From the NCBI GenBank assembly GCA_017631275.1, contig JAGBTQ010000005.1, positions 27,433 to 91,432 of the forward strand: a stretch of 64,000 nucleotides of DNA. The letters run 5' to 3'. The stretch's first letter is position 1. Every line of letters starts with the position of its first letter. The notes beneath the pieces were generated by a model, which had not been told where the DNA came from, did no database searches, and saw only the letters and a program-made list of their open reading frames with translations. The position numbers were made by a program, and so were the translations under genes. The DNA comes from Alistipes sp. (lineage in GTDB: Bacteria; Bacteroidota; Bacteroidia; Bacteroidales; Rikenellaceae). Below are positions 36,201-45,056 of the stretch, piece after piece.

Positions 36201-36309
36201 TGACCCTATGTTTGGCTCGATGGCAGCAACAATCATGGGAGGATTGATAGTAGCGACACTGCTTGTGATAGTCGTTCTTCCGGTTACATATACAATATTT
36301 TATAAATAA
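33292..36309 (+). CDS. RND efflux transporter, inner-membrane pump
   Basis: The 1005-residue pump expels substrates from the periplasm or inner membrane by proton exchange. It has the twelve-helix layout with two large periplasmic loops, the first helix at about 12-30 (VVRLVIATIIIGGIYSFLVL), and the TM4 signature GMLVDNAIVVVDNSS near residue 400 (the second position is Asn where AcrB has Asp). The second half repeats the pattern (GLLGLIGMHVKSGVILLMR near 910). The family covers drug and lipid/oligosaccharide pumps, so the substrate is open. It is the middle gene of an adaptor-pump-channel operon. Confidence 0.93.
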   Translation: MFNITKYAISNRAVVRLVIATIIIGGIYSFLVLGKREDSTFTIKSAVVTCTYPGATPEMVESLVVEPLERELRTLQSVDEIVSESHFGYARLMVKLEPKTKAQRVPQIWNELRAKVDNVKPRLPRNIGAINIADDFGDVYGLYYALTSEGGFTWDELRNNAIEIQNELYRIDGIDKVMLSGEQEAEIVIDISPATLAAFDIRPSDIKSAINSTSATIALGEYTTDELTVELSDGTPYLSIDDIRNQLLTAKDGKQYRLGDVTKVEHRYHKPERYIVRHNGNEAIAIAIATDPEEDVVAVGNVVQEQLREAEHRLPAGMHIATIYPENIIAREATNDFLINLIESLAIVILLIIITMGWRSGVIVSSSLMLSIGATLLLMLALGESLNRTSLAGFIIAMGMLVDNAIVVVDNSSQLLNRGVALRTAIVDGATKPSMGLLCATLIAIISFLPLQLSPSSVAEIIKPLFSVIAISLIMSWLLALTQVPEMSLSTLKPQQRIDDDFERSMWFRPIIEMFVRHRWIVLTITVLIFALSLVTMGKMPQNFFPKLAKPMFRADVILAEGYDISATEERLESITEWLMAQPEVKQVSTTAGGTPPRYYLASSSYASKPNYGNILIELHEVSEVDKLQKRFDEWVADNLPDVWLRSSQFKLSPVPDATIEFGFVGENIDTLSALTQRAMAIMLSHPSTTNIRNSWGNRVPIYTPRYSQLKGQRLGVDRQAMAEGVKLATEGVVVGNMREGNKELNILLSTDLMEQGSLDALGTMPIFSAKGRAYSMEQAAASFSFEFGLPMIRRIDSHRVMKAQCDPKSGANTIALFEELNTQITNNIDLPDGYRMEIYGEQESREESNKALAARLPLTLILIVVLLVLLFGNYRDMLIIVATIPLIFIGVVVGLVVSGKMFDFFSLLGLLGLIGMHVKSGVILLMRINELRSMGLPTYKAATKAATDRLTPVITASGTTVLALIPLLFDPMFGSMAATIMGGLIVATLLVIVVLPVTYTIFYK

Positions 36310-36314
36310 GAGAT

Positions 36315-37592
36315 ATGCGCAATATTACACTTTTAGTATTAGCCACACTCATTTACACTGCCGCTGGGGCACAGATAACGCTTAGCGACTACTGCAACAT
36401 GGTCCTAGAGTATAACATTCCGCTTCAGCAAGCCGAGCTAAAGATTGAGCGCACGGAGGCTGAGTGGCAACGAGCAAAGAAGGGGCGTCTTCCACTCCTT
36501 ACCATGGGTCGTCAGGCAACACTCGACTTTGCACGCCATGTCGAGGGCAGAAGGTGGGGTTGGTCAACAAATGCCGAGATATCGCAAAACATATATAGCG
36601 GAGGTAGGGTCGCAGCAACGGCAGAGCGTGCCAAGCTCGGACATGAGATAAGCCGTCTTGAGGAGATAATGCTACGCCGTGAGGTGATACTAAGTGCCGA
36701 GAGTGCATATTGGCAACTGTCGCATGCCGAGGAGTATTACAAATCAATGAGCGAGTATGTAGCAATTATCGAGTCGCTACACAAGGTTATCGCCTATCGC
36801 TACGAGGAGGGCTACTCGGCAAAGGGCGACCTTCTGCAAATAGAGTCACGCCTGAGCGATGCACACTATCAGCTATCGTCGGCTGAGGAGGCATACGAGA
36901 TTGCGCTACACAGCTTTAACTCGCTGTATAATGGCGAGTTAAAGCAAACGATAACACTTAGCGAGTCGATATTAAACTCTACACCAAAGCCCGAGCGAGT
37001 GGACGCTGACACACTAATTTGGTCGCACCCCGAATATCGCATTGCTGAGGTTGATGCCGAGCGAGCACATGCCGACGTGAAGTTGGCACGTGCACCCTTT
37101 CTACCACAAATCAACATTAACGTTTTTGGCTCGCTACAGCCCGAGCTACCACACACGTCTAAGAGCAAAATGGAGTTAGGAGGTGGTGCAGTGGTTAATT
37201 TTTCAACGCCCATATATCACTTTGGTGAGCGACGCGCCGCGGTAAATGCTGCAAAGAGCGCACAACTAAGTAGCGATCTTGAGATTGAGAATGTGGCAGA
37301 TAATCTGCGCCTCATAGAACACGATGGCTGGACAAACATAGAGCGCACATTACAGCGCGTTATGGCAGCACAGCAGAGCATGACAATTGCCGAGGAGAAC
37401 CTCGAAATTAGCACCTACGCCTACAACGAGGGGCAGACAACAATTCTCGATGTACTACAAGCACAAATAAGCTGGTTGCAGACCTACCGCAATATGCTTG
37501 CAGCACACTTCGACTACCAGATGGCAGTCGCCGAGTACAAATATATAGTTGGTGATAATTTTATAGAGTCGCGCGACAACCTAGCCGATTAG
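36315..37592 (+). CDS. TolC-family outer-membrane channel protein
   Basis: The 425-residue outer-membrane factor completes the efflux pump. It has a signal peptide (MRNITLLVLATLIYTAAGAQ) and two repeats of long helices: the first with LPLLTMGRQATLDFARH and ISQNIYSGGRVAA near residue 90, the second with APFLPQININVFGS and VNFSTPIYHFGERRAAV near 290. These are the paired strands and coil turns of TolC proteins. It starts five bases after the pump, and its stop overlaps by four bases the stop of the convergent DoxX-like gene. Confidence 0.9.
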   Translation: MRNITLLVLATLIYTAAGAQITLSDYCNMVLEYNIPLQQAELKIERTEAEWQRAKKGRLPLLTMGRQATLDFARHVEGRRWGWSTNAEISQNIYSGGRVAATAERAKLGHEISRLEEIMLRREVILSAESAYWQLSHAEEYYKSMSEYVAIIESLHKVIAYRYEEGYSAKGDLLQIESRLSDAHYQLSSAEEAYEIALHSFNSLYNGELKQTITLSESILNSTPKPERVDADTLIWSHPEYRIAEVDAERAHADVKLARAPFLPQININVFGSLQPELPHTSKSKMELGGGAVVNFSTPIYHFGERRAAVNAAKSAQLSSDLEIENVADNLRLIEHDGWTNIERTLQRVMAAQQSMTIAEENLEISTYAYNEGQTTILDVLQAQISWLQTYRNMLAAHFDYQMAVAEYKYIVGDNFIESRDNLAD

Positions 37593-38647
37593 TCGATATC
37601 GCGAATATTGTGCTTATCGACAACGACGCCATTGTCCAAGAGCATAACGCCCACCTTCGAGCGATTGATGGTGCGCAGAGTCATAGCATCAACCATGTAA
37701 CACTCAACGCCCAAGCGCTCTGTTAGCGCATTGGCATCGAGCGAAGTAGCAACAACATAACTATCATAGCTTTCTGAGCTAAGCAAGCGGTTTACCGTCT
37801 CGATATTTCGCTCTAAGGCCTTAGCATCGTAGATGGTTATCCACGCCACACGGCCAGGAAGTTCAAGCTGCTCAAGCGTGACATCGTCGCCCGAGAGGTT
37901 AGTTACCATAAGCTCAGCAAGAGGATAGTTCTCCGCAGCAATAACCTCAGTACGGGAATCGAGATATTCGAGGTTAGGATCAGACCAACACTCGAGGTTT
38001 GAGGCATCAAACTCCACCACCTCCGATGTGGTCTTATCTCTAAATATCAAGATGTTAGCAGTGGAATTTTCAAGCTCAGCACGCTGCTTTGCAACCTCCT
38101 CGCGAAGATTAGTACCACGATCGTAAGGCATAAAGTCGATTATGGGCTGATAGCGTAGCGCATAGAGGCATACACCAAGCGAGATAAGAACAGGAACAGA
38201 TAGAGCAATATAATTTATGCCTCCTCGGCGAGCACCAACAATCATGAGTATCGACAAGGGTAGCAGAGCTGCATTTTTAAGTAGTGTCTGCACAGGTGTT
38301 AGGCGGATAGCATCGCCAAAGCAGCCGCAGTCGCCAATAGGGAGAATGGTTGCATTGAGGAGTGTCACAATGGTAAAGAGCGACATAATCACAATGGTGA
38401 CAATAGCCGTAATGCGGTGAGGTTTACCATTTAAAAGGAGTTGTCCGAGCGTGAACTCCACAACCGAAAGTACGACAGCAATAGGCAGGGCGAGAGGCAA
38501 CAACACATCGAGCGAGAATGTTGCCAGATACTTCTCGACAAAGACCGCCGTGCCGACAGGATCGACACACTTGACAATACCTGAGAAGCTAAAAACGCCA
38601 CCCAGTATCCAACGAAAGATGTCAAAAATGCGCTCTTTGTTCACCAT
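37589..38647 (-). CDS. DoxX/MauE-like membrane protein with C-terminal thioredoxin-like half
   Basis: The 352-residue protein starts with four membrane segments (about 13-30, 47-68, 77-97, 112-135) in DoxX/MauE fashion, with FRWILGGVFSFSGIVKCVDP at the start and the cysteine pair in LPIGDCGCFGDAIRLTP near residue 108. MauE-type proteins maintain disulfide or reducing balance in the envelope. The C-terminal half (about 170-352) is soluble, with RVAWITIYDAKALERN, and could be a thioredoxin-like domain, though no CXXC is present there. The family is common in Bacteroidales and uncharacterised. It is the last gene of the suf-tmk run. Confidence 0.8.
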   Translation of the reverse strand: MVNKERIFDIFRWILGGVFSFSGIVKCVDPVGTAVFVEKYLATFSLDVLLPLALPIAVVLSVVEFTLGQLLLNGKPHRITAIVTIVIMSLFTIVTLLNATILPIGDCGCFGDAIRLTPVQTLLKNAALLPLSILMIVGARRGGINYIALSVPVLISLGVCLYALRYQPIIDFMPYDRGTNLREEVAKQRAELENSTANILIFRDKTTSEVVEFDASNLECWSDPNLEYLDSRTEVIAAENYPLAELMVTNLSGDDVTLEQLELPGRVAWITIYDAKALERNIETVNRLLSSESYDSYVVATSLDANALTERLGVECYMVDAMTLRTINRSKVGVMLLDNGVVVDKHNIRDID

Positions 38648-38652
38648 TTTGC

Positions 38653-39333
38653 CTACTTAAGAATGGGGCTGAGGTGCTCCATGATACGCTCAAAAATCTG
38701 CTCAGGTGTTGCCATAGAGCCATCATCAGCCGAGCAGTTTACAACCTTTAGGTCACCACTCGCAGCTGCCGACTCGAGGTAAACCTCGCGTACACGACGC
38801 TGCAAGTCGAGCGACGCCTCGTGGATATCCTTGCCACCCTGCAAGTAGCTTCTATCATCGCCCTCACGCTGCTCGGTGAGCTTGCGCTCGGTAAATGCGA
38901 ATGGAACATCTAAGAATAGTGAGAGGTCGGGGCGAGGAATATTAAACTCCTCGAACTCGGTACGTAAAATCCACTCACGGAGAGTCTGACGCTCGGCGCT
39001 ATCCGAAATCTTGGCACACTGGTAGCCAATATTCGAATAGACATATCTATCGACAATTACCACCTTTTTGTCGTCCAACCAGCGACGAATGGTAGCAGCG
39101 CAATCGGCTCTATCGCCAGCATAAAGCAGTGCAACGAGATAGGGATTTACCTGCTCAACCGAACCGAGGTCACCACGCAAGAAGCGGGCAATAAGATCGC
39201 CATAGACAGGTGCATCGAAACGTGGAAAGTGCAGATACTCCGACTCTACGCCACGCTCCAGGAACATAGCCTTAAGTTTGGCAATCTGAGTCGATTTGCC
39301 AGCACCATCTAAACCCTCTAATACGATAAACAT
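38653..39333 (-). CDS. tmk: Thymidylate kinase
   Basis: Tmk phosphorylates dTMP to dTDP. The 226-residue protein shows the P-loop GLDGAGKSTQIAKL at residues 7-20, the DRY motif in VIVDRYVYSNIGYQ near 96, and the LID region with KLTEQREGDDRSYLQGG near 155. Length is normal. It lies 25 bases after sufS and five bases before the DoxX-like gene, an arrangement apparently unrelated to Fe-S function. Confidence 0.94.
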   Translation of the reverse strand: MFIVLEGLDGAGKSTQIAKLKAMFLERGVESEYLHFPRFDAPVYGDLIARFLRGDLGSVEQVNPYLVALLYAGDRADCAATIRRWLDDKKVVIVDRYVYSNIGYQCAKISDSAERQTLREWILRTEFEEFNIPRPDLSLFLDVPFAFTERKLTEQREGDDRSYLQGGKDIHEASLDLQRRVREVYLESAAASGDLKVVNCSADDGSMATPEQIFERIMEHLSPILK

Positions 39334-39358
39334 ACCAATATATTTTCTTGTTACTAAA

Positions 39359-40576
39359 CTACTTAAGCATCATCACTGCGCGCTCAATTCCCTTAGCTAA
39401 CACCTCGACCTCGTCCAAAGTGTTATACATACCGATAGATGCACGACACATACCCGTAACACCATAGTGGGTCATCACAGGCTCGGCACAATGGTGGCCC
39501 GTGCGGATTGCCACACCGAGCTTGTCGAGAATCATACCTACGTCGTAGGGGTGAGCGCCGTCAATGGTAAACGACACGATAGGACACTTATTCTCGGTTG
39601 TGCCATATATGCGTAAACCCTCGATGCGCGATAGTCGCTCGGTCATAGCCTTAAGCAACTCACGCTCGTGTTTCTCAATATTCTCTACGCCAATGCTCTC
39701 AACATAGCGAATAGCCTCAGCCAAGCCTACAGCACCGATAAAATTCGATGTTCCTGCCTCGAACTTTAGAGGCAGCGGAGCATAGGTAGTCTTAGCGAAG
39801 GTAACCTTATCGACCATGTCGCCACCACCCATAAATGGAGGCATATCCTCGAGTAGCTCACGACGACCATACAACACACCAATACCCGTAGGGCCATAGA
39901 GTTTGTGACCAGAGAAGGCATAGAAGTCGTAGCCACGCTCAGCCACCCTACCGCCACCATGCACAATACCCTGACAGCCATCAACCATAACATGAGCACC
40001 TACGGCGTGTGCCTTAGCGATGATAGGCTCAAGGTTGGGGCATGTACCAAGAGTATTCGACGCCTCGGTAACGGCAACGAGCTTAGTGCGCTCATCGACA
40101 AGGCTATCAAGCATATCGACACGTAGCTCGCCCTTATCGTCAAATGGCAAGACACGTAGCTCAGCACCCTTGCGCTGGCACGCCAACTGCCAAGGAACGA
40201 TATTGGAGTGGTGCTCCATCTCACTCACAACAACGTTGTCACCCTCATGCAAGAACCTCTCGCTCCAGGCATAGGCAACAAGGTTGATAGATGCCGTAGC
40301 ACCCGCTGTGAATACCACCTCCTCGCGATGCTCAGCACCAATAAACTCACGAACACGCTCACGTGCCGCCTCATACATATCGGTCATCTGACCCGATAGA
40401 TGGTGCACGCCACGGTGGATATTTGCATTATACTCGCGATAGAGCTTATCGGTGAGGTTAATCACCGACAATGGCTTTTGTGCCGTAGCTCCCGAATCGA
40501 AATAGACGAGCTTGCGACGGTTTACCTCACGCTCCAAAATAGGGAAATCGGCACGTATCTTTTCTACATTGAACAT
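39359..40576 (-). CDS. sufS: Cysteine desulfurase SufS
   Basis: SufS takes sulfur from cysteine with PLP and gives it to SufBCD for Fe-S cluster assembly. The 405-residue protein shows the PLP-binding aspartate region MVDGCQGIVHGG, the internal-aldimine lysine in DFYAFSGHKLYGPTG near residue 223, and the active-site cysteine in AIRTGHHCAEPVM near residue 364. No SufE or SufU gene is in the operon, so the sulfur acceptor is either elsewhere or SufB itself. It lies two bases after sufD, as the fourth gene of sufBCDS. Confidence 0.95.
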   Translation of the reverse strand: MFNVEKIRADFPILEREVNRRKLVYFDSGATAQKPLSVINLTDKLYREYNANIHRGVHHLSGQMTDMYEAARERVREFIGAEHREEVVFTAGATASINLVAYAWSERFLHEGDNVVVSEMEHHSNIVPWQLACQRKGAELRVLPFDDKGELRVDMLDSLVDERTKLVAVTEASNTLGTCPNLEPIIAKAHAVGAHVMVDGCQGIVHGGGRVAERGYDFYAFSGHKLYGPTGIGVLYGRRELLEDMPPFMGGGDMVDKVTFAKTTYAPLPLKFEAGTSNFIGAVGLAEAIRYVESIGVENIEKHERELLKAMTERLSRIEGLRIYGTTENKCPIVSFTIDGAHPYDVGMILDKLGVAIRTGHHCAEPVMTHYGVTGMCRASIGMYNTLDEVEVLAKGIERAVMMLK

Positions 40577-40578
40577 CG

Positions 40579-41373
40579 TTACAATAGCTCAAGTTTTGTT
40601 TCAAGCATCTTCATAAGCTCCTCACGGCACTCCTCCATAGCTGAGTGCATAACAACATCGGCAACGAAGCCCTCAATCTGCAAGCGCTTGGCATCAACCA
40701 ACGACAAGCCACGCTGACGCATATAGAGAATGGCATCGGCATCCATCTGACCCACGGTAGCACCATGACTGCACTTAACGTCGTCGGCATAGATCTCCAA
40801 CTGTGGCAAGGTCTCGATGTGTGCCTCGCCAATGGTGATATTACGGCTCGACTGCTGCGAGTCGGTGCGCTGTGCATCGGGGGCAACATATACCAAACCC
40901 GAGAAGCTACCATGCGCTTTGCCCGAAGCAACACCCTTATATGAGGTGCGCGACGAGCAGTCCGATGCAATATGGTTTACATCAACCGCAACGCTACCCT
41001 TCTCCTCGCCGGTGAGCACAAAGGCGCCATCGAGCTCGAAGCGGGCATTGGGCTCCATGAGGCTTGCCACAACGTGTACATCTGATGACGAGGTAACAAC
41101 CTCGGTGATGCGACACATAGCACCCTCAGCCAAAGCAACAGCTATATCGGCCACCGAGCGCTCGGCAACAGCATGCACAATATTTAGCTCAGCGCCACGC
41201 TCAACATCAATATTTATGTCTGTAGACTTAGCACCGTCCGCAACAACTAGCTCGCACTTAGCACCTGCCTCAACGGTTAGGTCGAGCGAAGGCAACTCCT
41301 CGACCAACCAACGACCCGAGCCTATGCGACCTGATGCCGATACGGGCTGTCCACTACTTTTCAAACAACCCAT
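40579..41373 (-). CDS. sufD: SufD-like Fe-S scaffold component, short form
   Basis: SufD pairs with SufB in the SufBC2D scaffold. The 264-residue protein consists almost only of the beta-helix core (about 20-200) and the short C-terminal helical part. Recognisable are the VDVNHIASDCSSRTSYKGVA strand and the conserved ADDVKCSHGATVGQMD near residue 190, followed by the helix LSLVDAKRLQIEGFVADVV. SufD proteins are usually over 400 residues, with an N-terminal helical domain that is missing here. No frameshift is visible, and the upstream spacer to sufC is only two bases, so the short form seems natural. It follows sufC directly. Confidence 0.85.
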   Translation of the reverse strand: MGCLKSSGQPVSASGRIGSGRWLVEELPSLDLTVEAGAKCELVVADGAKSTDINIDVERGAELNIVHAVAERSVADIAVALAEGAMCRITEVVTSSSDVHVVASLMEPNARFELDGAFVLTGEEKGSVAVDVNHIASDCSSRTSYKGVASGKAHGSFSGLVYVAPDAQRTDSQQSSRNITIGEAHIETLPQLEIYADDVKCSHGATVGQMDADAILYMRQRGLSLVDAKRLQIEGFVADVVMHSAMEECREELMKMLETKLELL

Positions 41374-41375
41374 CG

Positions 41376-42131
41376 CTACTCCTCCTTGTAGTCGTTAATA
41401 AGCCAATCGTAGCCCTCCTTCTCGAGTTTGAGAGCCAATGTCTTATCGCCAGTATAAATGATGCGACCCTTATACAACACGTGCACATAGTCGGGTACGA
41501 TGTAGTCCAATAGACGCTGGTAGTGGGTAATAACCACTGTTGCATTCTCAGGAGTTTTGAGGCGAGTAACGCCCGTTGCCACAATACGCAATGCGTCGAT
41601 ATCAAGACCCGAGTCGGTCTCGTCCAACAGGGCAAGCTTAGGCTGAAGCATAGCCATCTGGAAGATCTCATTCTTCTTCTTCTCGCCACCCGAGAAGCCC
41701 TCGTTTACGGCACGCGACGTAAGTTTCGTGTCGAGCTCAACAATGGCACTCTTCTCGCGCATGAGCTTGAGATACTCGGCAGCAGTCAATGGCTCAAGGC
41801 CACGATACTTGCGCTGCTCGTTTACGGCAATCTTCATAAAGTTAGCCATAGATACACCAGGAATCTCAACAGGATACTGGAAGCCAAGGAATATACCCTT
41901 CTTGGCACGTTCCTCGATAGGCAAGCCAAGCAAGTCCTCGCCCTCGAACTCAACCTTACCCTCAGTAACAGTAAACTTCTCGTTACCCGCCAACACCGAA
42001 GCGAAGGTTGACTTACCCGAGCCGTTAGGGCCCATGATAGCATGAACCTCGCCAGCCTTAACCTCGAGGTTGATACCCTTCAATATCTCCTTATCGCCAA
42101 CACGGGCGTGTAGATTTTCTACTTTAAGCAT
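41376..42131 (-). CDS. sufC: SufC ATPase of the Fe-S assembly scaffold
   Basis: SufC is the ABC-type ATPase that powers rearrangement of the SufB-SufD scaffold; it is cytoplasmic and not a transporter. The 251-residue protein has Walker A GPNGSGKST near residue 35, the signature NEGFSGGEKKKNEIFQM near 145 and Walker B LALLDETDSGLDIDAL near 165, all as in SufC. It lies 44 bases after sufB and two bases before sufD. Confidence 0.95.
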   Translation of the reverse strand: MLKVENLHARVGDKEILKGINLEVKAGEVHAIMGPNGSGKSTFASVLAGNEKFTVTEGKVEFEGEDLLGLPIEERAKKGIFLGFQYPVEIPGVSMANFMKIAVNEQRKYRGLEPLTAAEYLKLMREKSAIVELDTKLTSRAVNEGFSGGEKKKNEIFQMAMLQPKLALLDETDSGLDIDALRIVATGVTRLKTPENATVVITHYQRLLDYIVPDYVHVLYKGRIIYTGDKTLALKLEKEGYDWLINDYKEE

Positions 42132-42175
42132 ATATATTTTGTTTTTCGTTTTTAATCAACTTTTTGTTTGGTGGA

Positions 42176-43621
42176 CTAACCCACTGAACCCTCAAGGCTA
42201 ATAGCAAGGAGCTTCTGTGCCTCAACGGCAAACTCCATAGGCAGCTGCTGCAACACCTCACGAGCATAGCCATTTACAATCAAGCCCACAGCCTCCTCGG
42301 TAGAGAGGCCACGCTGGTTGCAGTAGAAGAGCTGCTCCTCCGAGATTTTCGAGGTTGTTGCCTCGTGCTCGAGCACAGCAGATGGGTTATAGCAATCGAC
42401 AACGGGGAAGGTGTGTGCACCACACTTATCGCCAATGAGCAACGAGTCGCACTGCGAGTAGTTGCGGGCATTATCTGCGCCCTTAGCCACACGCACCAAG
42501 CCACGGTAGGCATTCTGCGAACGACCAGCCGAGATACCCTTCGACACGATACGTGAGCGGGTATTACGACCGATGTGTATCATCTTTGTACCGGTGTCGG
42601 CCTGCTGGAAGTTATTAGTCATAGCCACAGAGTAGAACTCGCCAGACGAGTTATCGCCCTGAAGCACACAGCTTGGATACTTCCACGTAATAGCCGATCC
42701 CGTCTCGACCTGAGTCCACGACAGATGAGCACCCTCACGGCAGATGCCTCGCTTAGTAACGAAGTTATAGATACCACCCTTGCCATCTTTGTCGCCAGGA
42801 TACCAGTTCTGCACGGTAGAGTACTTAACATCGGCATCCTTCTCCACAACAATCTCGACAACAGCAGCATGGAGCTGGTTCTCGTCGCGGCGTGGTGCAG
42901 TACAGCCCTCAAGGTAGCTTACGTATGAGCCCTCGTCGGCAACGATAAGCGTACGCTCGAACTGACCCGTACCCTCAGCATTGATGCGGAAGTAGGTCGA
43001 TAGCTCCATAGGGCAACGCACACCCTTAGGGATATAGCAGAACGAGCCGTCGGAGAATACCGCAGCGTTAAGTGCCGCATAGAAGTTGTCGGTATATGGC
43101 ACTACCGAGCCGAGATACTTTTTAATAAGCTCGGGGTGCTCCTTGATAGCCTCCGATATTGAGCAGAAGATGATGCCCTTCTCGGCAAGTGTATCGCGGA
43201 ATGTGGTCTTTACCGACACCGAGTCCAACACAGCATCGACAGCAACACCCGCCAATGCCATCTGCTCCTCGAGAGGAATACCGAGCTTGTCGAAGGTCTT
43301 CTTTAGCTCGGGGTCAACCTCGTCCATAGAGTTAAGCTTTGGCTTCTGCTTAGGTGCAGCGTAGTAGATAACATCCTGGAAGTCGATCTCAGGGATATCG
43401 AGGTGCGCCCAGTTGGGGTGTTCCAACGTGAGCCAGTGGCGATAGGCCTTAAGGCGCTGTTCGAGCATCCACTCGGGCTCGCCCTTCTTTGCCGAAATAA
43501 GGCGCACAACATCCTCAGAGAGTCCTCGCCCAATAGTTTCGGTCTCGATATCTGAGACGAAGCCATATTTATAATCGCTCGTTTCGAGCTCCTCTAATAT
43601 ATTTTTTGTTTCGTTTGACAT
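42176..43621 (-). CDS. sufB: Fe-S cluster assembly protein SufB
   Basis: SufB is the main scaffold on which Fe-S clusters form. I start at ATG 43621 (481 residues, [13 protein letters not shown]). The frame is open to 43723, but that extension would cross the promoter at 43644-43675. Features are the N-terminal helical part ([15 protein letters not shown]), [20 protein letters not shown] near residue 195, and the beta-helix core with [20 protein letters not shown] and [18 protein letters not shown]. The region around [19 protein letters not shown] contains candidate cluster-binding cysteines. It is the first gene of sufBCDS. Confidence 0.95.
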   Translation of the reverse strand: MSNETKNILEELETSDYKYGFVSDIETETIGRGLSEDVVRLISAKKGEPEWMLEQRLKAYRHWLTLEHPNWAHLDIPEIDFQDVIYYAAPKQKPKLNSMDEVDPELKKTFDKLGIPLEEQMALAGVAVDAVLDSVSVKTTFRDTLAEKGIIFCSISEAIKEHPELIKKYLGSVVPYTDNFYAALNAAVFSDGSFCYIPKGVRCPMELSTYFRINAEGTGQFERTLIVADEGSYVSYLEGCTAPRRDENQLHAAVVEIVVEKDADVKYSTVQNWYPGDKDGKGGIYNFVTKRGICREGAHLSWTQVETGSAITWKYPSCVLQGDNSSGEFYSVAMTNNFQQADTGTKMIHIGRNTRSRIVSKGISAGRSQNAYRGLVRVAKGADNARNYSQCDSLLIGDKCGAHTFPVVDCYNPSAVLEHEATTSKISEEQLFYCNQRGLSTEEAVGLIVNGYAREVLQQLPMEFAVEAQKLLAISLEGSVG

Positions 43622-43643
43622 AGCATTATTTGGTAATAACTTG

Positions 43644-43675
43644 CAAAAGTAACAAAAACTATTCAGAATTTCAAA
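43644..43675 (-). promoter_or_regulatory. Promoter of the suf operon
   Basis: On the minus strand TTTG (43675-43672) and TACTTTTG (43651-43644) are 20 bases apart. The ATG of sufB is 22 bases downstream. No further palindrome for an iron or oxidative regulator was seen. Confidence 0.75.
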
Positions 43676-43769
43676 ATAAACGACATCTTTATTTTTTATA
43701 TAGGTATAAGCGAAATATATCAAACACTCAAACTACCCTATTTTGAGCGTCGTTAGGTACAAAAAACAA

Positions 43770-43810
43770 GTGACTCCGAAAGTTTGAAACCACAAAACTT
43801 TCGGAGTCAC
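43770..43810 (-). terminator. Strong 16-bp hairpin terminator
   Basis: GTGACTCCGAAAGTTT at 43770-43785 pairs fully with 43795-43810 over a nine-base loop. On the minus strand TTGTTTTTTG follows. It terminates the gene at 43832-44917 and shields the suf promoter region. Confidence 0.88.
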
Positions 43811-43831
43811 TACAACCTATTTATCAAGACG

Positions 43832-44917
43832 TTATCTATATGTTATAACATACTCAACAACATATTGAGGCACACGACGAGCTCCTGCATACGACATCTC
43901 CTCAATAAGATTATTTTTATCGTCGTAGCGGTAGCTTGTCACGTTATACTGGCCATGGAACTTATCGTCGTCGATATACTCAATAAGCAAGCCTGCCTCG
44001 TTGTACTTATAATTCTTGAGCGATAGAACGACTCCATTTGTTGTGGTGCGACGCTCCTCGACAATATTATTTGCCTCGTCAAAGATGTTTTGAATACTCT
44101 CAACAACAGCGCCAGCACCATCGTAGTTAGTCAACTCAACAAGGTTGCCACGCTCATCATAGCGCTCTACAACACGGCTATCAATTGCACTATTGGCATT
44201 GTATGTAACGCACTCTTTATCAAGACCATTCTCGCCATAAGTATAGACCTGGCGACCCTCGAGCGCATCAAAGGTATCGTATACCAAAGTCTCGGCAACA
44301 CGTCCCTGAGCATTATACGAATAGACATCGCGACGCAAAATCTCGCCCGAGCGCGCAAAACGCTTGACCTCAACAGGACGATTAGCCTTATCATACTTTG
44401 TCACAACGCTATTTACCACCATACCATCGCTATCGTAATCGACATTCTCGACCACATTACCCGAAGAGTCGTAAACAGAAGTGTAGCGCATCTCGATAGA
44501 GCCATCTGCCTTCAACAAGTCGCGCTCGACAATCGCGCCATAGTCATCGCGAAGATACCTATTAGAAAATTTGTAGCCATCGCCATGATTCACATACTCA
44601 GCGAGATAGCCCTTAGTATCGTAGCGATACTCCAACTTCTCGATAAGCGTGCTATCTATATCATACTCAACAGATAGCAGCAGATCACCACGCTCGTTAA
44701 ACTCGACAAGTTTTTGGCTGATAAGTTCGGTCTTAACAGTACGGCCATAGCTTCCAGCAAGCTCATACGAGGTCTCAGCAATAGAGGCAATATCGCCATA
44801 GAGCTTTGCGCCGTCCCAATTCTGTCGCTCCTCGAGCTCAACACACACACGATTCGATGGCGCTCCACACGACACAAAAATCATTGCAAGGGCAATGAAA
44901 ATAGAGATTTTCTTCAT
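43832..44917 (-). CDS. Lipoprotein with YD/RHS-like repeats
   Basis: The 361-residue protein has a lipobox (IFVSCGAP, Cys 17) and is anchored in the outer or inner membrane. From about residue 70 on it consists of near-repeats of about 22-25 residues such as YDTKGYLAEYVNHGDG, YDSSGNVVENVDYDSDG, YNAQGRVAETLVYD, YDERGNLVELTNYDGAG and YNEAGLLIEYIDDD. This is the tyrosine-aspartate (YD) pattern of RHS-type cages, here short and without a toxin domain. Similar lipoproteins occur widely in Bacteroidales without known function. It has its own promoter-like box and strong terminator. Confidence 0.82.
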   Translation of the reverse strand: MKKISIFIALAMIFVSCGAPSNRVCVELEERQNWDGAKLYGDIASIAETSYELAGSYGRTVKTELISQKLVEFNERGDLLLSVEYDIDSTLIEKLEYRYDTKGYLAEYVNHGDGYKFSNRYLRDDYGAIVERDLLKADGSIEMRYTSVYDSSGNVVENVDYDSDGMVVNSVVTKYDKANRPVEVKRFARSGEILRRDVYSYNAQGRVAETLVYDTFDALEGRQVYTYGENGLDKECVTYNANSAIDSRVVERYDERGNLVELTNYDGAGAVVESIQNIFDEANNIVEERRTTTNGVVLSLKNYKYNEAGLLIEYIDDDKFHGQYNVTSYRYDDKNNLIEEMSYAGARRVPQYVVEYVITYR

Positions 44918-44978
44918 ATTTAAGTTTAGTTGTTAGCAAGATTTGTAAATCGCCAAACCATGTCGGCAGATTTGAGCA

Positions 44979-44986
44979 CAAAGATA
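44979..44986 (-). promoter_or_regulatory. -7 box (TATCTTTG) of the YD-repeat lipoprotein gene
   Basis: The minus-strand consensus box lies 61 bases before the start codon. No well-placed -33 box was found. Confidence 0.55.
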
Positions 44987-45056
44987 TAAATTATTTGCAA
45001 ATTATAGTATCTGACAATTAATTTTTTAGAGCAGTTGACGGTTATTACAAAAAGGC

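Noticed and set aside
43622-43723. Upstream extension of sufB
   Set aside because: It crosses the promoter boxes at 43644-43675 and reads as low-complexity residues unlike SufB.
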